Source of the DNA: Winogradskyella alexanderae
GTDB lineage: Bacteria > Bacteroidota > Bacteroidia > Flavobacteriales > Flavobacteriaceae
DNA length: 64,000 nt
Reading direction: 5' to 3'
NCBI RefSeq assembly: GCF_020166335.1
Contig: NZ_JAIUJR010000012.1
Span: forward strand, 1 to 64,000
Position numbers and translations under genes: made by a program. The notes beneath the pieces were generated by a model that worked only from the letters and a program-made list of their open reading frames with translations, was not told where the DNA came from and did no database searches. This document shows positions 19,442 through 28,340 of the stretch, piece after piece (the stretch's first letter is position 1; every line of letters starts with the position of its first letter).

Positions 19442-19510
19442 ATTGATTTATCATTAATACTAGCCTTCTATAATTATAAATCTACCATTCGTTTATCTCT
19501 CGTAAATTCT

Positions 19511-19518
19511 TAAATTTG
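19511..19518 (+). promoter_or_regulatory. Candidate -7 box for ffh
   Basis: TAAATTTG matches TAnnTTTG; predicted transcript start near 19525, 17 nt before the ffh ATG. Confidence 0.5.
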
Positions 19519-19541
19519 CATCTTCAAAAGAGATAAAGATT

Positions 19542-20873
19542 ATGTTCAATAATTTAAGTGAGAAGTTAGATAAGGCGTTACACGTACTCAAGGGACATGG
19601 AAGTATTACAGAAGTAAATGTTGCAGAGACCCTAAAGGAAGTAAGACGTGCGCTTTTAGATGCCGATGTTAACTTTAAGATTGCTAAACAATTTACCAAT
19701 AAAGTAAAAGAAAAGGCGCTTGGTCAAAATGTATTGACAACTTTACAACCAGGCCAATTAATGGTTAAAATTGTAAAGGACGAGCTTACCGAATTAATGG
19801 GTGGTGATGCAGAAGGTATAAATCTATCGGGCAATCCTAGTGTAATTTTAATGTCAGGTTTACAAGGTTCTGGTAAAACAACTTTTTCGGGTAAGCTGGC
19901 CAACTATCTCAAAAACAAAAAGACCAAGAAACCACTATTAGTTGCGTGTGATGTGTACCGTCCAGCAGCAATAGATCAGTTACATATCGTTGGAGAACAA
20001 ATTAATGTTGAGGTTTACAGTGACAAGGGCAACAATGATCCTGTGGCCATTGCACAAGCAGGTATTGCTCATGCAAAAGCTAATGGACATAATGTGGTTA
20101 TAATAGATACAGCAGGTCGTTTGGCTGTAGATGAAGCTATGATGACCGAAATCTCAAACATTCATAAAGCAATACAACCACAAGAGACTTTGTTTGTTGT
20201 GGATTCGATGACAGGTCAGGATGCTGTAAATACAGCAAAAGCCTTCAACGACATCTTGAATTTTGACGGTGTAATTCTAACAAAGTTAGATGGTGATACA
20301 AGAGGCGGTGCCGCAATATCTATCAAGTCCGTAGTTAATAAACCAATTAAGTTTATTGGTACTGGTGAGAAAATGGAAGCCATTGATGTCTTCTATCCAT
20401 CACGTATGGCTGACCGTATCCTTGGAATGGGAGATGTTGTTTCGTTAGTTGAGCGTGCCCAAGAACAATTTGATGAAGAAGAAGCGCGAAAGCTTCAAAA
20501 GAAAATTGCAAAGAACCAATTTGGTTTTGACGATTTCTTGAAACAGATTCAACAGATCAAAAAGATGGGTAATATGAAAGACCTCATCGGAATGATTCCT
20601 GGTGCTGGTAAGATGATGAAAGATGTAGATATTGATGATGATGCATTTAAAGGTATTGAAGCTATCATTCATTCTATGACTCCAGGTGAGCGTTCAAATC
20701 CATCAGTATTAAATGCGAGCAGAAAGAAGCGCATAGCAAAGGGTTCAGGTACAACAGTTCAAGAAGTAAATCAATTGTTGAAGCAGTTTACCCAAATGAG
20801 TAAAATGATGAAAATGATGCAAGGTGGTGGTGGAAAGCGTATGATGCAGATGATGAAAAATATGCCTAGATAA
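19542..20873 (+). CDS. ffh: Signal recognition particle protein Ffh (SRP54)
   Basis: 443 residues. N domain 1-90; GTPase G domain with P-loop 'GLQGSGKTT' near 106-114, 'DVYRPAA', 'DTAGR' near 188 and 'TKLDGD'; methionine-rich M domain from about 325, ending in 'MMKMMQGGGGKRMMQMM', which binds signal sequences and SRP RNA. Targets nascent membrane and exported proteins to the Sec translocon. folD follows 23 nt later and is probably co-transcribed. Confidence 0.98.
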   Translation: MFNNLSEKLDKALHVLKGHGSITEVNVAETLKEVRRALLDADVNFKIAKQFTNKVKEKALGQNVLTTLQPGQLMVKIVKDELTELMGGDAEGINLSGNPSVILMSGLQGSGKTTFSGKLANYLKNKKTKKPLLVACDVYRPAAIDQLHIVGEQINVEVYSDKGNNDPVAIAQAGIAHAKANGHNVVIIDTAGRLAVDEAMMTEISNIHKAIQPQETLFVVDSMTGQDAVNTAKAFNDILNFDGVILTKLDGDTRGGAAISIKSVVNKPIKFIGTGEKMEAIDVFYPSRMADRILGMGDVVSLVERAQEQFDEEEARKLQKKIAKNQFGFDDFLKQIQQIKKMGNMKDLIGMIPGAGKMMKDVDIDDDAFKGIEAIIHSMTPGERSNPSVLNASRKKRIAKGSGTTVQEVNQLLKQFTQMSKMMKMMQGGGGKRMMQMMKNMPR

Positions 20874-20896
20874 TAACATTAAACAAACCATTAGTG

Positions 20897-21778
20897 ATGA
20901 CAATTTTAGACGGAAGAAAAACTAGCAATGATATTAAGAACGAGATAAAAGCAGAGGTTGATAAAATGAAAGCTAATGGTGAAAAGGTGCCTCACCTTGC
21001 CGCTGTTATTGTTGGTAATGATGGTGCTAGTCTAACTTATGTTGGTAGTAAGGTAAGGGCATGTGAGCGCGTAGGTTTTGAGTCTACAATGGTACGCATG
21101 GCAAATACTACAAGCGAGATTGAATTACTTGATAAGATTGATGAGTTGAATAATAATGACGATATCGATGGTTTTATTATTCAGCTACCTTTACCACCTC
21201 AAATTAATACTCGAAAGGTATTAATGGCCGTGAATCCAGATAAGGATGTAGATGGTTTCCATCCAATGAATTTTGGGAAAATGGCTTTAGATATGTCTAC
21301 ATTCATTCCTGCAACGCCATTTGGAATTCTGGAATTATTAGACCGTTACGGCGTTGAAACCGATGGTAAGCATACGGTTATTATAGGTCGTTCTCACATT
21401 GTTGGGAGACCAATGAGTATACTTATGGGTCGTAAAGGCTTCCCTGGAAATTCTACCGTCACTTTGACGCATAGTCATACTAAAAATATTACTCAAATCA
21501 CATCTCAGGCAGATATTATTATTTCAGCGTTAGGTATTCCAAATTTCTTAAAAGCAGAAATGGTCAAGGATGATGCTGTAATTATTGATGTTGGTATAAC
21601 TCGCGTCCCTGACGATTCTGAAAAAGGTTATTATATCACAGGAGATGTAGACTTTGAAAATTGTAGTAAGAAAGCTAGCTATATTACACCTGTTCCAGGA
21701 GGTGTTGGTCCAATGACCATTGCCATGTTATTAAAGAATACCTTATTGGCTAGAGACCAACATAGAAAAAATAAGTAA
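20897..21778 (+). CDS. folD: Methylenetetrahydrofolate dehydrogenase/cyclohydrolase
   Basis: 293 residues from the ATG at 20897; a GTG three bases earlier is less likely. Bifunctional enzyme of one-carbon metabolism. Visible motifs: 'LTYVGSKVRACERVG' with the catalytic Lys, 'QLPLP', 'DKDVDGFHP', 'GRSHIVGRP' for NADP, and the C-terminal 'TPVPGGVGPMT'. Full length and intact. Confidence 0.97.
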   Translation: MTILDGRKTSNDIKNEIKAEVDKMKANGEKVPHLAAVIVGNDGASLTYVGSKVRACERVGFESTMVRMANTTSEIELLDKIDELNNNDDIDGFIIQLPLPPQINTRKVLMAVNPDKDVDGFHPMNFGKMALDMSTFIPATPFGILELLDRYGVETDGKHTVIIGRSHIVGRPMSILMGRKGFPGNSTVTLTHSHTKNITQITSQADIIISALGIPNFLKAEMVKDDAVIIDVGITRVPDDSEKGYYITGDVDFENCSKKASYITPVPGGVGPMTIAMLLKNTLLARDQHRKNK

Positions 21779-21793
21779 TGAGGTACTTATTTT
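21768..21793. terminator. Bidirectional terminator between folD and VOC gene
   Basis: Perfect 10-bp stem AAAATAAGTA / TACTTATTTT (21768-21777, 21784-21793) with a 6-nt loop, spanning both convergent stop codons. Confidence 0.7.
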
Positions 21794-22215
21794 CACTTCG
21801 CAAATAGTTGAGACATGTCCTTAAAAGCTTTAAACTCTAAAGCATTACCAGAGGGATCTTTAAAAAACATTGTGGCCTGCTCTCCAACTTGCCCTTCAAA
21901 GCGTATATAAGGTTCTATGATAAATTCAATGCCTTTTGATTTTATACGGTCGGCAAATTCTTTGAAGGAGTCCCAAGGCAGTACCACACCAAAATGTGGA
22001 ACAGGAACGTCTTTGCCATCAACAGCGTTAGTGTGTGAATCTTCCTTAGTCTTTGGTTTATAATGAATGACCAATTGATGTCCAAAAAAGTTATAATCTA
22101 CCCAGTGGTGACTGCTTCGACCTTCTTCAAAGTTTAAAACATTGGTATAAAATTTTCGGCATTCTTCTAAATTATCTACTGGAATAGCCAGATGGAATGG
22201 TGAAAGTTGTGTCAT
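21793..22215 (-). CDS. VOC (glyoxalase-like) family protein
   Basis: 140 residues with the paired beta-alpha-beta-beta-beta units of the vicinal oxygen chelate fold: '[21 protein letters not shown]' at the start and '[15 protein letters not shown]' at the end, with His8-, His- and Glu-type metal ligands. Substrate unknown. Last gene of the minus-strand operon; its ATG shares one base with the rluF stop (TAATG). Confidence 0.85.
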   Translation of the reverse strand: MTQLSPFHLAIPVDNLEECRKFYTNVLNFEEGRSSHHWVDYNFFGHQLVIHYKPKTKEDSHTNAVDGKDVPVPHFGVVLPWDSFKEFADRIKSKGIEFIIEPYIRFEGQVGEQATMFFKDPSGNALEFKAFKDMSQLFAK

Positions 22216-22979
22216 TATTTTGTTCTTTTATTACTTCGATTATTTGGCTGATAGGTTTTTTTTGAATCCCTGATTAAGGTATTCAGTTTGTCTAATTCAT
22301 TCAATGTCAGCTCTCTGTATTTTCCCACTGGAACATCGAGTTCAATATTCATTATTCTAACACGCTTTAAGGTTAATACATTATAATTCAGATAATCACA
22401 CATACGTCTTATCTGTCTATTTAAGCCCTGCGTTAGTATTATACTGAAGGTGTATTTATCTATTTTTTTAACTTTGCATTTTTTTGTGCGCTGACCGAGT
22501 TCCTCAATATAAATACCACCCGACATCCGCTCAATAAAGGTTTGAGAAATGGGCTTGTCTAATGTTACTATATATTCTTTTTCATGGTTATTACTGGCTC
22601 TGAGAATTTTATTTACAATATCACCATCGTCAGTAAGAAGTATAAGACCTTCACTAGGCTTATCTAATCTGCCGATAGGAAAAATTCGTTTAGGGTAATT
22701 TATATAATCAATAATGTTGTCTTTTTCAACACGTGTATCTGTTGTGCAAACAATACCCACAGGCTTATTAAAAGCGAGGTATACAAAGTCTTTCTTTTGT
22801 CCGCCAATCGTTTCACCATCAACCTTAACAATATCATCAGGACTAACCTTTGTGCCCATTTCAGGAACAATATCATTAATAGTTACTCTACCCGCATCAA
22901 TTAAGCGATCGGCTTCTCTGCGGGAGCAGTAACCTGCTTCACTGAGATATTTATTTAACCGTTTTAATTGATCTGTCAT
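22215..22979 (-). CDS. rluF: 23S rRNA pseudouridine synthase RluF-type
   Basis: 254 residues. S4 RNA-binding domain 5-60; RsuA/RluF catalytic domain with '[12 protein letters not shown]', catalytic Asp106; '[10 protein letters not shown]' near 190-200. A basic, Asn/Lys-rich tail of about 20 residues closes it. The family modifies a uridine in 23S rRNA (U2604 region in E. coli). Assignment to RluF rather than RsuA/RluB rests on overall length and motif wording. Overlaps the hydrolase gene upstream by 4 nt. Confidence 0.85.
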   Translation of the reverse strand: MTDQLKRLNKYLSEAGYCSRREADRLIDAGRVTINDIVPEMGTKVSPDDIVKVDGETIGGQKKDFVYLAFNKPVGIVCTTDTRVEKDNIIDYINYPKRIFPIGRLDKPSEGLILLTDDGDIVNKILRASNNHEKEYIVTLDKPISQTFIERMSGGIYIEELGQRTKKCKVKKIDKYTFSIILTQGLNRQIRRMCDYLNYNVLTLKRVRIMNIELDVPVGKYRELTLNELDKLNTLIRDSKKTYQPNNRSNKRTK

Positions 22980-23809
22980 TTTTTCTTATTAAGGAAATTT
23001 ATAATACTAGGCGTAATAGATTTATCTTTTAAACTATGACCATAACCAGTAGTGGTAATCAATTCAGCGTTTTTATAACGATTTGCAAAAAGTAGCGCGT
23101 CTTCGTAAGGAATAATCTTGTCCTTTTTATCATGTATAATTAATCCCTCTGCTTCGATGTCTTTTGTAAAATTCGCTGCTGAAAAATAATCAGTAGGTTT
23201 CCCAAAACGCTCCAAAACAATCCGGTCTAGACCTTCGGAAATCCTATGGTTGTAGCCCATCATGGATTTATATCTAGTGAAAACGCCTGTAAAATGGGCC
23301 GGTGCGCCTAATAAGACAAGTTTCTTTACAAAATCCAATTGGTGATTATGCATACAAAAAACACTGGCCATGCCACCAACCGAATGACCAATTAAGGCCT
23401 CTGGTTTATAGGTTTCTGCAACAACATTGATAAATTCAGAATAAAGAACCGCATTAAATTGTTTACCACCAGATTTTCCATGCGCTGGACCATCTAAAAG
23501 GATAATGTTATAATCTTCGGCAATTAAGTCTTCAAATAAATATGACCATCGTGATGCATTACTTTCCCAGCCGTGGGCTAACAATATGGTTTTAGAATTT
23601 CCCTCAAAGTGATAAGTGGCAATCGTATGATTTTCATATTTAAGTAAATTATAGTCTGCTTGTTCTAGAGTTTTTAATTGAACTTCATTGTATCGTCCTT
23701 TTCGAGGTGATGCAAACAGATTCAAGGCCTTTTTCGAGGCATACTTGGAAGAAATTAAACTTGTTGCGTTTAATGCTGTACCTATTGACTTTATGACTAA
23801 ACTACTCAT
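22976..23809 (-). CDS. Alpha/beta hydrolase
   Basis: 277 residues. Oxyanion region 'LLAHGWESNASRW' near 77-88; nucleophile elbow 'GHSVGG' with Ser143; acid in 'IIHDKKDKIIP'; catalytic His in 'GYGHSLKD' near the end. Cytoplasmic, no signal peptide. Substrate cannot be read. Overlaps both neighbours by 4 nt (ATGA) within the operon. Confidence 0.88.
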   Translation of the reverse strand: MSSLVIKSIGTALNATSLISSKYASKKALNLFASPRKGRYNEVQLKTLEQADYNLLKYENHTIATYHFEGNSKTILLAHGWESNASRWSYLFEDLIAEDYNIILLDGPAHGKSGGKQFNAVLYSEFINVVAETYKPEALIGHSVGGMASVFCMHNHQLDFVKKLVLLGAPAHFTGVFTRYKSMMGYNHRISEGLDRIVLERFGKPTDYFSAANFTKDIEAEGLIIHDKKDKIIPYEDALLFANRYKNAELITTTGYGHSLKDKSITPSIINFLNKKK

Positions 23810-24180
23810 TGTGTGTCTTCTCTATGAACGGAATTTATTGAAAATGCAGGAATACATATAGCAATGTACTCGCATGGTTCCGTGAACGGATTTGAATACT
23901 GCAATCTTGTATTTTTTTCAATCTTTATAGACTGCCCTGCTTCTAAAACGATAGTCTCATCTTCAATGATAAACTGCTTTTTACCCTTAATGATAAAGGT
24001 GAATTCGTCAAATTCAGGTGTTTGAAAAGGTTCACTCCAACCAGGAGGTGCAACCATATGAGCAATACTAATCTCTGAGTTGCGGACTGAAGCTAAACCA
24101 AAATGTTCTTTAATAAGTTTGCCATCGTTAGTAGGCACTATAAACGGTGTGGTTTGGACTGTATACTTCTTAATTTTCAC
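23806..24180 (-). CDS. Cupin-domain protein
   Basis: 124 residues, GTG start one base after the upstream stop. Single cupin barrel: 'PGWSEPFQTPEFDEFTFIIKGKKQF' and 'LEAGQSIKIEKNTRLQY'. The usual His metal ligands of the first motif are largely absent, so it may bind no metal or act as a binding protein. Role unknown. Confidence 0.8.
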   Translation of the reverse strand: MKIKKYTVQTTPFIVPTNDGKLIKEHFGLASVRNSEISIAHMVAPPGWSEPFQTPEFDEFTFIIKGKKQFIIEDETIVLEAGQSIKIEKNTRLQYSNPFTEPCEYIAICIPAFSINSVHREDTQ

Positions 24181-24181
24181 C

Positions 24182-24742
24182 TTACCAATGAATTATAAAA
24201 TAAGTTATCTTGGTAGGACCTGGGATCTGAATAGGATCGATAGATGTCTCTGTACTAAATCGTAATGCTGTGGGTAAATCATTTTTATCTATAGTGAAAG
24301 AGGCATTGATTTCATTCACCGAAACAACTAATGAATTGTCTATTAATCTGTCTATTTTTGATATATTATATGCTTCGTTAATAGCTTTAAATGTACTGGT
24401 AACAGAAATGTCTTTTTTTGTTTTGAATCTGCTATCAAGTATTGAAATACTTGAAACAACAGATGTAGAATCTAAAGCTTCTCTCGGTGTAAGGTCTAGT
24501 AACTTCTTACCGCCTTTTTCAAATATCTCTATACTATTTACAGAGCCTGCAAATTCGTCTCCTGCTACATAGCGCACAACAGAATCGTTTGCAAAGATTG
24601 CGTCAAGCTCTTTAACTTGTGTAGAATCCGTAAGCAATCCTATTTGGTGCTTAGAAATTAGGAAGGGGTCTGGTGCATTTTCTTTCGAACAACTTACAGC
24701 TAGAAGTGCACAGAGTATTAAAACAATATAAGTGTTTTTCAT
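24182..24742 (-). CDS. Unknown lipoprotein
   Basis: 186 residues. Lipoprotein signal 'MKNTYIVLILCALLAVSC' with Cys18. The mature part has the spacing of a mixed alpha/beta domain ('KHQIGLLTDSTQVKELDAIF', 'GKKLLDLTPREALDSTSVVS'). I do not recognise a family. Sits 14 nt after the HerA-like gene in the same operon. Confidence 0.75.
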   Translation of the reverse strand: MKNTYIVLILCALLAVSCSKENAPDPFLISKHQIGLLTDSTQVKELDAIFANDSVVRYVAGDEFAGSVNSIEIFEKGGKKLLDLTPREALDSTSVVSSISILDSRFKTKKDISVTSTFKAINEAYNISKIDRLIDNSLVVSVNEINASFTIDKNDLPTALRFSTETSIDPIQIPGPTKITYFIIHW

Positions 24743-24756
24743 AATTAGATTTAAAT

Positions 24757-26295
24757 TTATTTAAGCATTTTGGTTAGTATTCCTAGTACGCTTCTAATTA
24801 CAGTAGGACTAGATAAAACCTTCACGATAGGGTTTTGCCTTGTTCTACGTCTGCCCGAGGATGAAGTTTTTCTTTTAGTTTCTGCTTTTTTAAGAGCTTC
24901 TTGTTCTTCTTGGGCTTTTCGTTTAGCCTCTTCTGCTTCTGCTTGTTCAATCTTTTTGTTCAGCATTTCATAAGCACTATCGCGATCAATTTCTTCGTTG
25001 TATTTTCTTGCTAATTTAGACTGTGCCAATAGAGCACCTAGTTCAGATTCTGTGAGAATATCCATGCGGCTCATTGGTGCACGCATCATAGTTGCAGCCA
25101 GAGGTGTTGGCTTACCTTTCTCATCTAGAGCAGATACTAAAGCTTCTCCAATACCAAGTGAAGTGAGTACTTCTGCAGTATCGTAATATTCCGTATCTGG
25201 ATAATTTTGAGCTGTAAGCTTAATGGCTTTTCTGTCTTTTGCCGTGAATGCGCGAAGCGCGTGTTGTACTTTAAGCCCTAATTGCCCTAACACTGCTTCC
25301 GGAACGTCAGTTGGATTTTGAGTAACAAAATATAAGCCAACTCCCTTACTACGTATCAGTTTTACAATACTTTCTATTTGATTAAGCAAAGCATCCGAAG
25401 CTTCATTAAAAATGAGGTGCGCTTCATCAATGAACATAATGAGTTCAGGTCTCCCGCTATCACCTTGCTCAGGAAAGGTCGAATAAATTTCAGCTAGTAA
25501 GCTCAGCATAAAGGTTGAAAAAAGTTTCGGCTTGTCTTGAATGTCCGTAAGTCTTATGATATTGATATACCCGCGTCCATCTTTGTCTAAACGAAGCAAA
25601 TCTTGCGTATCAAAAGACGTTTCACCAAAGAATAGATCGCCACCTTGCTGTTCCAATTCAATAAGCTTTCTTAAGATGGCTCCGGTGGATGCCGTCGAAA
25701 TTCTACCATAAGCTTCTTGAAACTCTTCTTTACCTTCACCTGTTGCATATTGAAGGATTTTTTTGAAATCTTTGAGGTCTAAAAGGGGTAATTTATGATC
25801 ATCACAATATTTAAAAATTACTGAGATAATTCCAGCTTGGGTTTCAGTAACATCCAATATTCTAGAAATCAAAACAGGTCCAAACTCACTGATGGTTGCC
25901 CTTAATCGCACACCATCCTGTTCGGACAAGGTGAGGATTTCAACAGGGAACTCTTTTGCATCAAAAGGCAATCCGATTTTTTCATGACGCTCATCGATTT
26001 TTGGATGACCAGGGCTTGCCTTTGCCAGACCACTTAAGTCTCCTTTTATATCCATCAATAATACAGGTATACCCTTTTCTGACAAGTTTTCGGCAAGTAC
26101 TTGTAAGGTTTTTGTTTTACCAGTACCTGTAGCACCTGCAATTAAACCATGTCTGTTCATTGTTTTAAGAGGAACATTAACAAAAGCGTTCGTCATGGTT
26201 TCGCCTCCTAACATGGCAGCACCCAGTGTGATAAAGTCTCCCTTAAAAGTATTGCCTTGTTTTATGTCATTTATGAATTTTTCCGATTTCGTCAT
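24757..26295 (-). CDS. HerA-like ATPase (DUF853 family)
   Basis: 512 residues. Walker A 'GATGTGKT' at 54-61; Walker B 'LIMFIDEAHLIF' near 285-296; 'YFVTQNPTDVPE' sensor region follows. The tail 435-480 is an E/A/K-rich coiled coil, then a basic stretch. Members are hexameric HerA/FtsK-type ATPases thought to act on DNA; no NurA nuclease gene lies nearby. First gene of a six-gene minus-strand operon, divergent from the RidA-like gene with 60 bp between. Confidence 0.88.
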   Translation of the reverse strand: MTKSEKFINDIKQGNTFKGDFITLGAAMLGGETMTNAFVNVPLKTMNRHGLIAGATGTGKTKTLQVLAENLSEKGIPVLLMDIKGDLSGLAKASPGHPKIDERHEKIGLPFDAKEFPVEILTLSEQDGVRLRATISEFGPVLISRILDVTETQAGIISVIFKYCDDHKLPLLDLKDFKKILQYATGEGKEEFQEAYGRISTASTGAILRKLIELEQQGGDLFFGETSFDTQDLLRLDKDGRGYINIIRLTDIQDKPKLFSTFMLSLLAEIYSTFPEQGDSGRPELIMFIDEAHLIFNEASDALLNQIESIVKLIRSKGVGLYFVTQNPTDVPEAVLGQLGLKVQHALRAFTAKDRKAIKLTAQNYPDTEYYDTAEVLTSLGIGEALVSALDEKGKPTPLAATMMRAPMSRMDILTESELGALLAQSKLARKYNEEIDRDSAYEMLNKKIEQAEAEEAKRKAQEEQEALKKAETKRKTSSSGRRRTRQNPIVKVLSSPTVIRSVLGILTKMLK

Positions 26296-26355
26296 GCTTC
26301 ATATATTTTGCATAAAAATAATGTAATTTTAATCAAGTTTAAAACGCTGTTTGTT

Positions 26356-26802
26356 ATGAAAAATAAATCTATTTTTTCTGCTCTGTGTGCAGTTTTGCTA
26401 TTGTGTTCGTGCATGTCCAACCAAAATGAAATAAAATTTCACAAGTCTCATGAACCAAGTAGGGCAGAAGTACCATTTAGTGATGTAGTTGAAACAAAAA
26501 ACTTGTTGTTTTTAACGGGTCAAATCGGAAAGGACCATACACTTGGTAAGCTTGTGGAAGGTGGTATTGAAGCTGAAACTACGCAAGTGATTGAAAATAT
26601 AAAAGATGTACTTGAATATCATAATTTAAGTTTGGATCATGTTGTGAAATGCACGGTAATTCTAAAGGATATTAATGATTTTCAAGCTTTCAATTCAGTT
26701 TATACGTCTTACTTCACAAAAAAACCAGCACGTACAACATTCGCGGCTTTAGGCTTGGCTGGTGGTGCAAGTATTGAAATAGATGTTATTGCTTCAAAAT
26801 AA
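26356..26802 (+). CDS. RidA/YjgF-like lipoprotein
   Basis: 148 residues from the ATG at 26356; longer starts would run back into the divergent gene. Begins with a lipoprotein signal ending 'LLLCSC' (Cys17), unusual because RidA proteins are normally cytoplasmic enamine/imine deaminases. Family marks: 'LLFLTGQIGKD', 'NIKDVLEYHNLSLDHVVKCTVIL', and 'KPARTTFAALGLAGGASIEIDVIA' with the conserved Arg. Probably a periplasmic or surface-attached member. Confidence 0.8.
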   Translation: MKNKSIFSALCAVLLLCSCMSNQNEIKFHKSHEPSRAEVPFSDVVETKNLLFLTGQIGKDHTLGKLVEGGIEAETTQVIENIKDVLEYHNLSLDHVVKCTVILKDINDFQAFNSVYTSYFTKKPARTTFAALGLAGGASIEIDVIASK

Positions 26803-26865
26803 AATATGGTTATCTTATTCTTGTCAACTTATCAATACAAACTTCGTTCTTCTTTCTATAAAGAC

Positions 26866-26873
26866 TATCTTTG
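26866..26873 (+). promoter_or_regulatory. -7 box placing queE start at the ATG
   Basis: TATCTTTG matches TAnnTTTG. Counting seven bases on puts the transcript start at 26880, the A of the queE ATG, which would make the mRNA leaderless. Confidence 0.4.
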
Positions 26874-26879
26874 CCCACT

Positions 26880-27512
26880 ATGACAAGACGAGAGCAACAG
26901 GAGCTAATAGACAAAGGTTTGCTGCTACCTTTAATGGAGGAATTTTATACAATTCAGGGCGAAGGTTACCATAAAGGGACTGCTGCATATTTTATCAGAA
27001 TAGGTGGTTGCGATGTTGGTTGCCACTGGTGCGATGTTAAAGAGAGTTGGTTGGCCGAACTGCATCCACCAACTGAGACCTCAAAGATTGTTGAAAATGC
27101 AGCCAAATACAGTAATACCATTGTTGTAACAGGTGGCGAACCCTTAACTTGGGACATGGGACCTCTTACCAAACAACTAAAAGAAAAGGGATTACAAACA
27201 CATATTGAAACTTCAGGTGCATACAAATTAACAGGAGTTTGGGACTGGATTTGCCTTTCACCTAAAAAGGTGAAGCTTCCAACTGAGGAAATTTATGCTA
27301 AGGCACATGAACTTAAATGTATTATTTATAATAAGGACGATTTTAGATTTGCAGAGGAGCAAGCATCGAAAGTAAACAAGAATTGTATTTTATATCTTCA
27401 ACCCGAATGGAGCAAACGCGATAAGATGATGCCTTTGATAGTAGATTATGTTATGGCCAATCCGAAATGGAAAGTTTCTCTGCAAACACACAAATATTTA
27501 AATATTCCATAA
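26880..27512 (+). CDS. queE: 7-carboxy-7-deazaguanine synthase
   Basis: 210 residues from the ATG at 26880; a TTG nine bases earlier overlaps the -7 box and is unlikely. Radical SAM enzyme of the queuosine/7-deazaguanine pathway. 'FYTIQGEG' and 'CDVGCHWC' give the three cluster cysteines Cys44, Cys48 and Cys51 in the CxxxCxxC spacing used by this protein; 'VTGGEPL' binds SAM. Other queuosine genes are not in the window. Confidence 0.92.
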   Translation: MTRREQQELIDKGLLLPLMEEFYTIQGEGYHKGTAAYFIRIGGCDVGCHWCDVKESWLAELHPPTETSKIVENAAKYSNTIVVTGGEPLTWDMGPLTKQLKEKGLQTHIETSGAYKLTGVWDWICLSPKKVKLPTEEIYAKAHELKCIIYNKDDFRFAEEQASKVNKNCILYLQPEWSKRDKMMPLIVDYVMANPKWKVSLQTHKYLNIP

Positions 27513-27543
27513 AAAAAGCCTTGAGAGATCAAGGCTTTTTTAT
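27513..27543. terminator. Bidirectional terminator
   Basis: 11-bp stem AAAAAGCCTTG / CAAGGCTTTTT with a 6-nt loop, right after queE and before the convergent DUF2911 gene. Confidence 0.9.
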
Positions 27544-27557
27544 TTGAGTTTAAAATC

Positions 27558-28103
27558 TTATTTGGTAAACGGAACAGTAACTCTCACCTTGTCCCATCCT
27601 AAGTGCATGTGTACACCATCTTTGGCTTCTTCAAACGCAATAGAAAAGGCCTCTAAGGACTCGTCGCCCATACTTACAGGAACTTTTAGTCTGGCTACGT
27701 CGTTTTCTTCCTTGTAGAAATAACTACCCCAAACATTTAGATCTGTACTGATTATGGCAGTCCATTCTTTTTCTCCTGGAATTACATAAAATGTGTAAGT
27801 ACCTGCGCTCACTTTAGTGTCACCTAGCATCATATCAGTGTACAATGTAAGTTCTGCCGCCTCATTAGCTCCAGTACGCCAAACTTTACCAGTAGGTGCA
27901 AGCTCGCTCATTTCACGACCTTTTAATTGTGGTCTACTATAAGTAATCTTGATAAGCTTGTTAGATTCTTTGTAAGAGCTTGGAAAAGATGCTGCATCCA
28001 TAGGGCTCTTATCAAGTGGTTTGAATTCTTGCGCTTCAGCATTGAATGAAAATACCATCATTACAGCGAAAACAATGGTTGTAAATAATTTTGTCGGTTT
28101 CAT
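27558..28103 (-). CDS. DUF2911 family exported protein
   Basis: 181 residues. Signal peptide ending 'FNAEAQ' (~1-24). The body shows the DUF2911 wording: 'ITYSRPQLKGRE', 'GKVWRTGANEAAELTLYTD', 'AGTYTFYVIPGEKEW'. A periplasmic beta-sandwich of unknown function common in Bacteroidota. Single gene. Confidence 0.85.
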   Translation of the reverse strand: MKPTKLFTTIVFAVMMVFSFNAEAQEFKPLDKSPMDAASFPSSYKESNKLIKITYSRPQLKGREMSELAPTGKVWRTGANEAAELTLYTDMMLGDTKVSAGTYTFYVIPGEKEWTAIISTDLNVWGSYFYKEENDVARLKVPVSMGDESLEAFSIAFEEAKDGVHMHLGWDKVRVTVPFTK

Positions 28104-28340
28104 ATGTAAGTTTGTTTTTGTTGAAGCTAAAATTAGAGTTTATAAAGAGCATTTAATCGTAAGGAAATATTAAAATTTACATTTTGATACTTATCCTATT
28201 GTTTTTAACGTATTGTTATTATAATATTATCCAATAATTTGATATTTAATTATAAAAGATAACCAATTAGTTAATTTATATTTAATAAATGAAAGTTTAT
28301 TCACATATTTGATTCATAATTAATAATAAAACCAAAAGTT

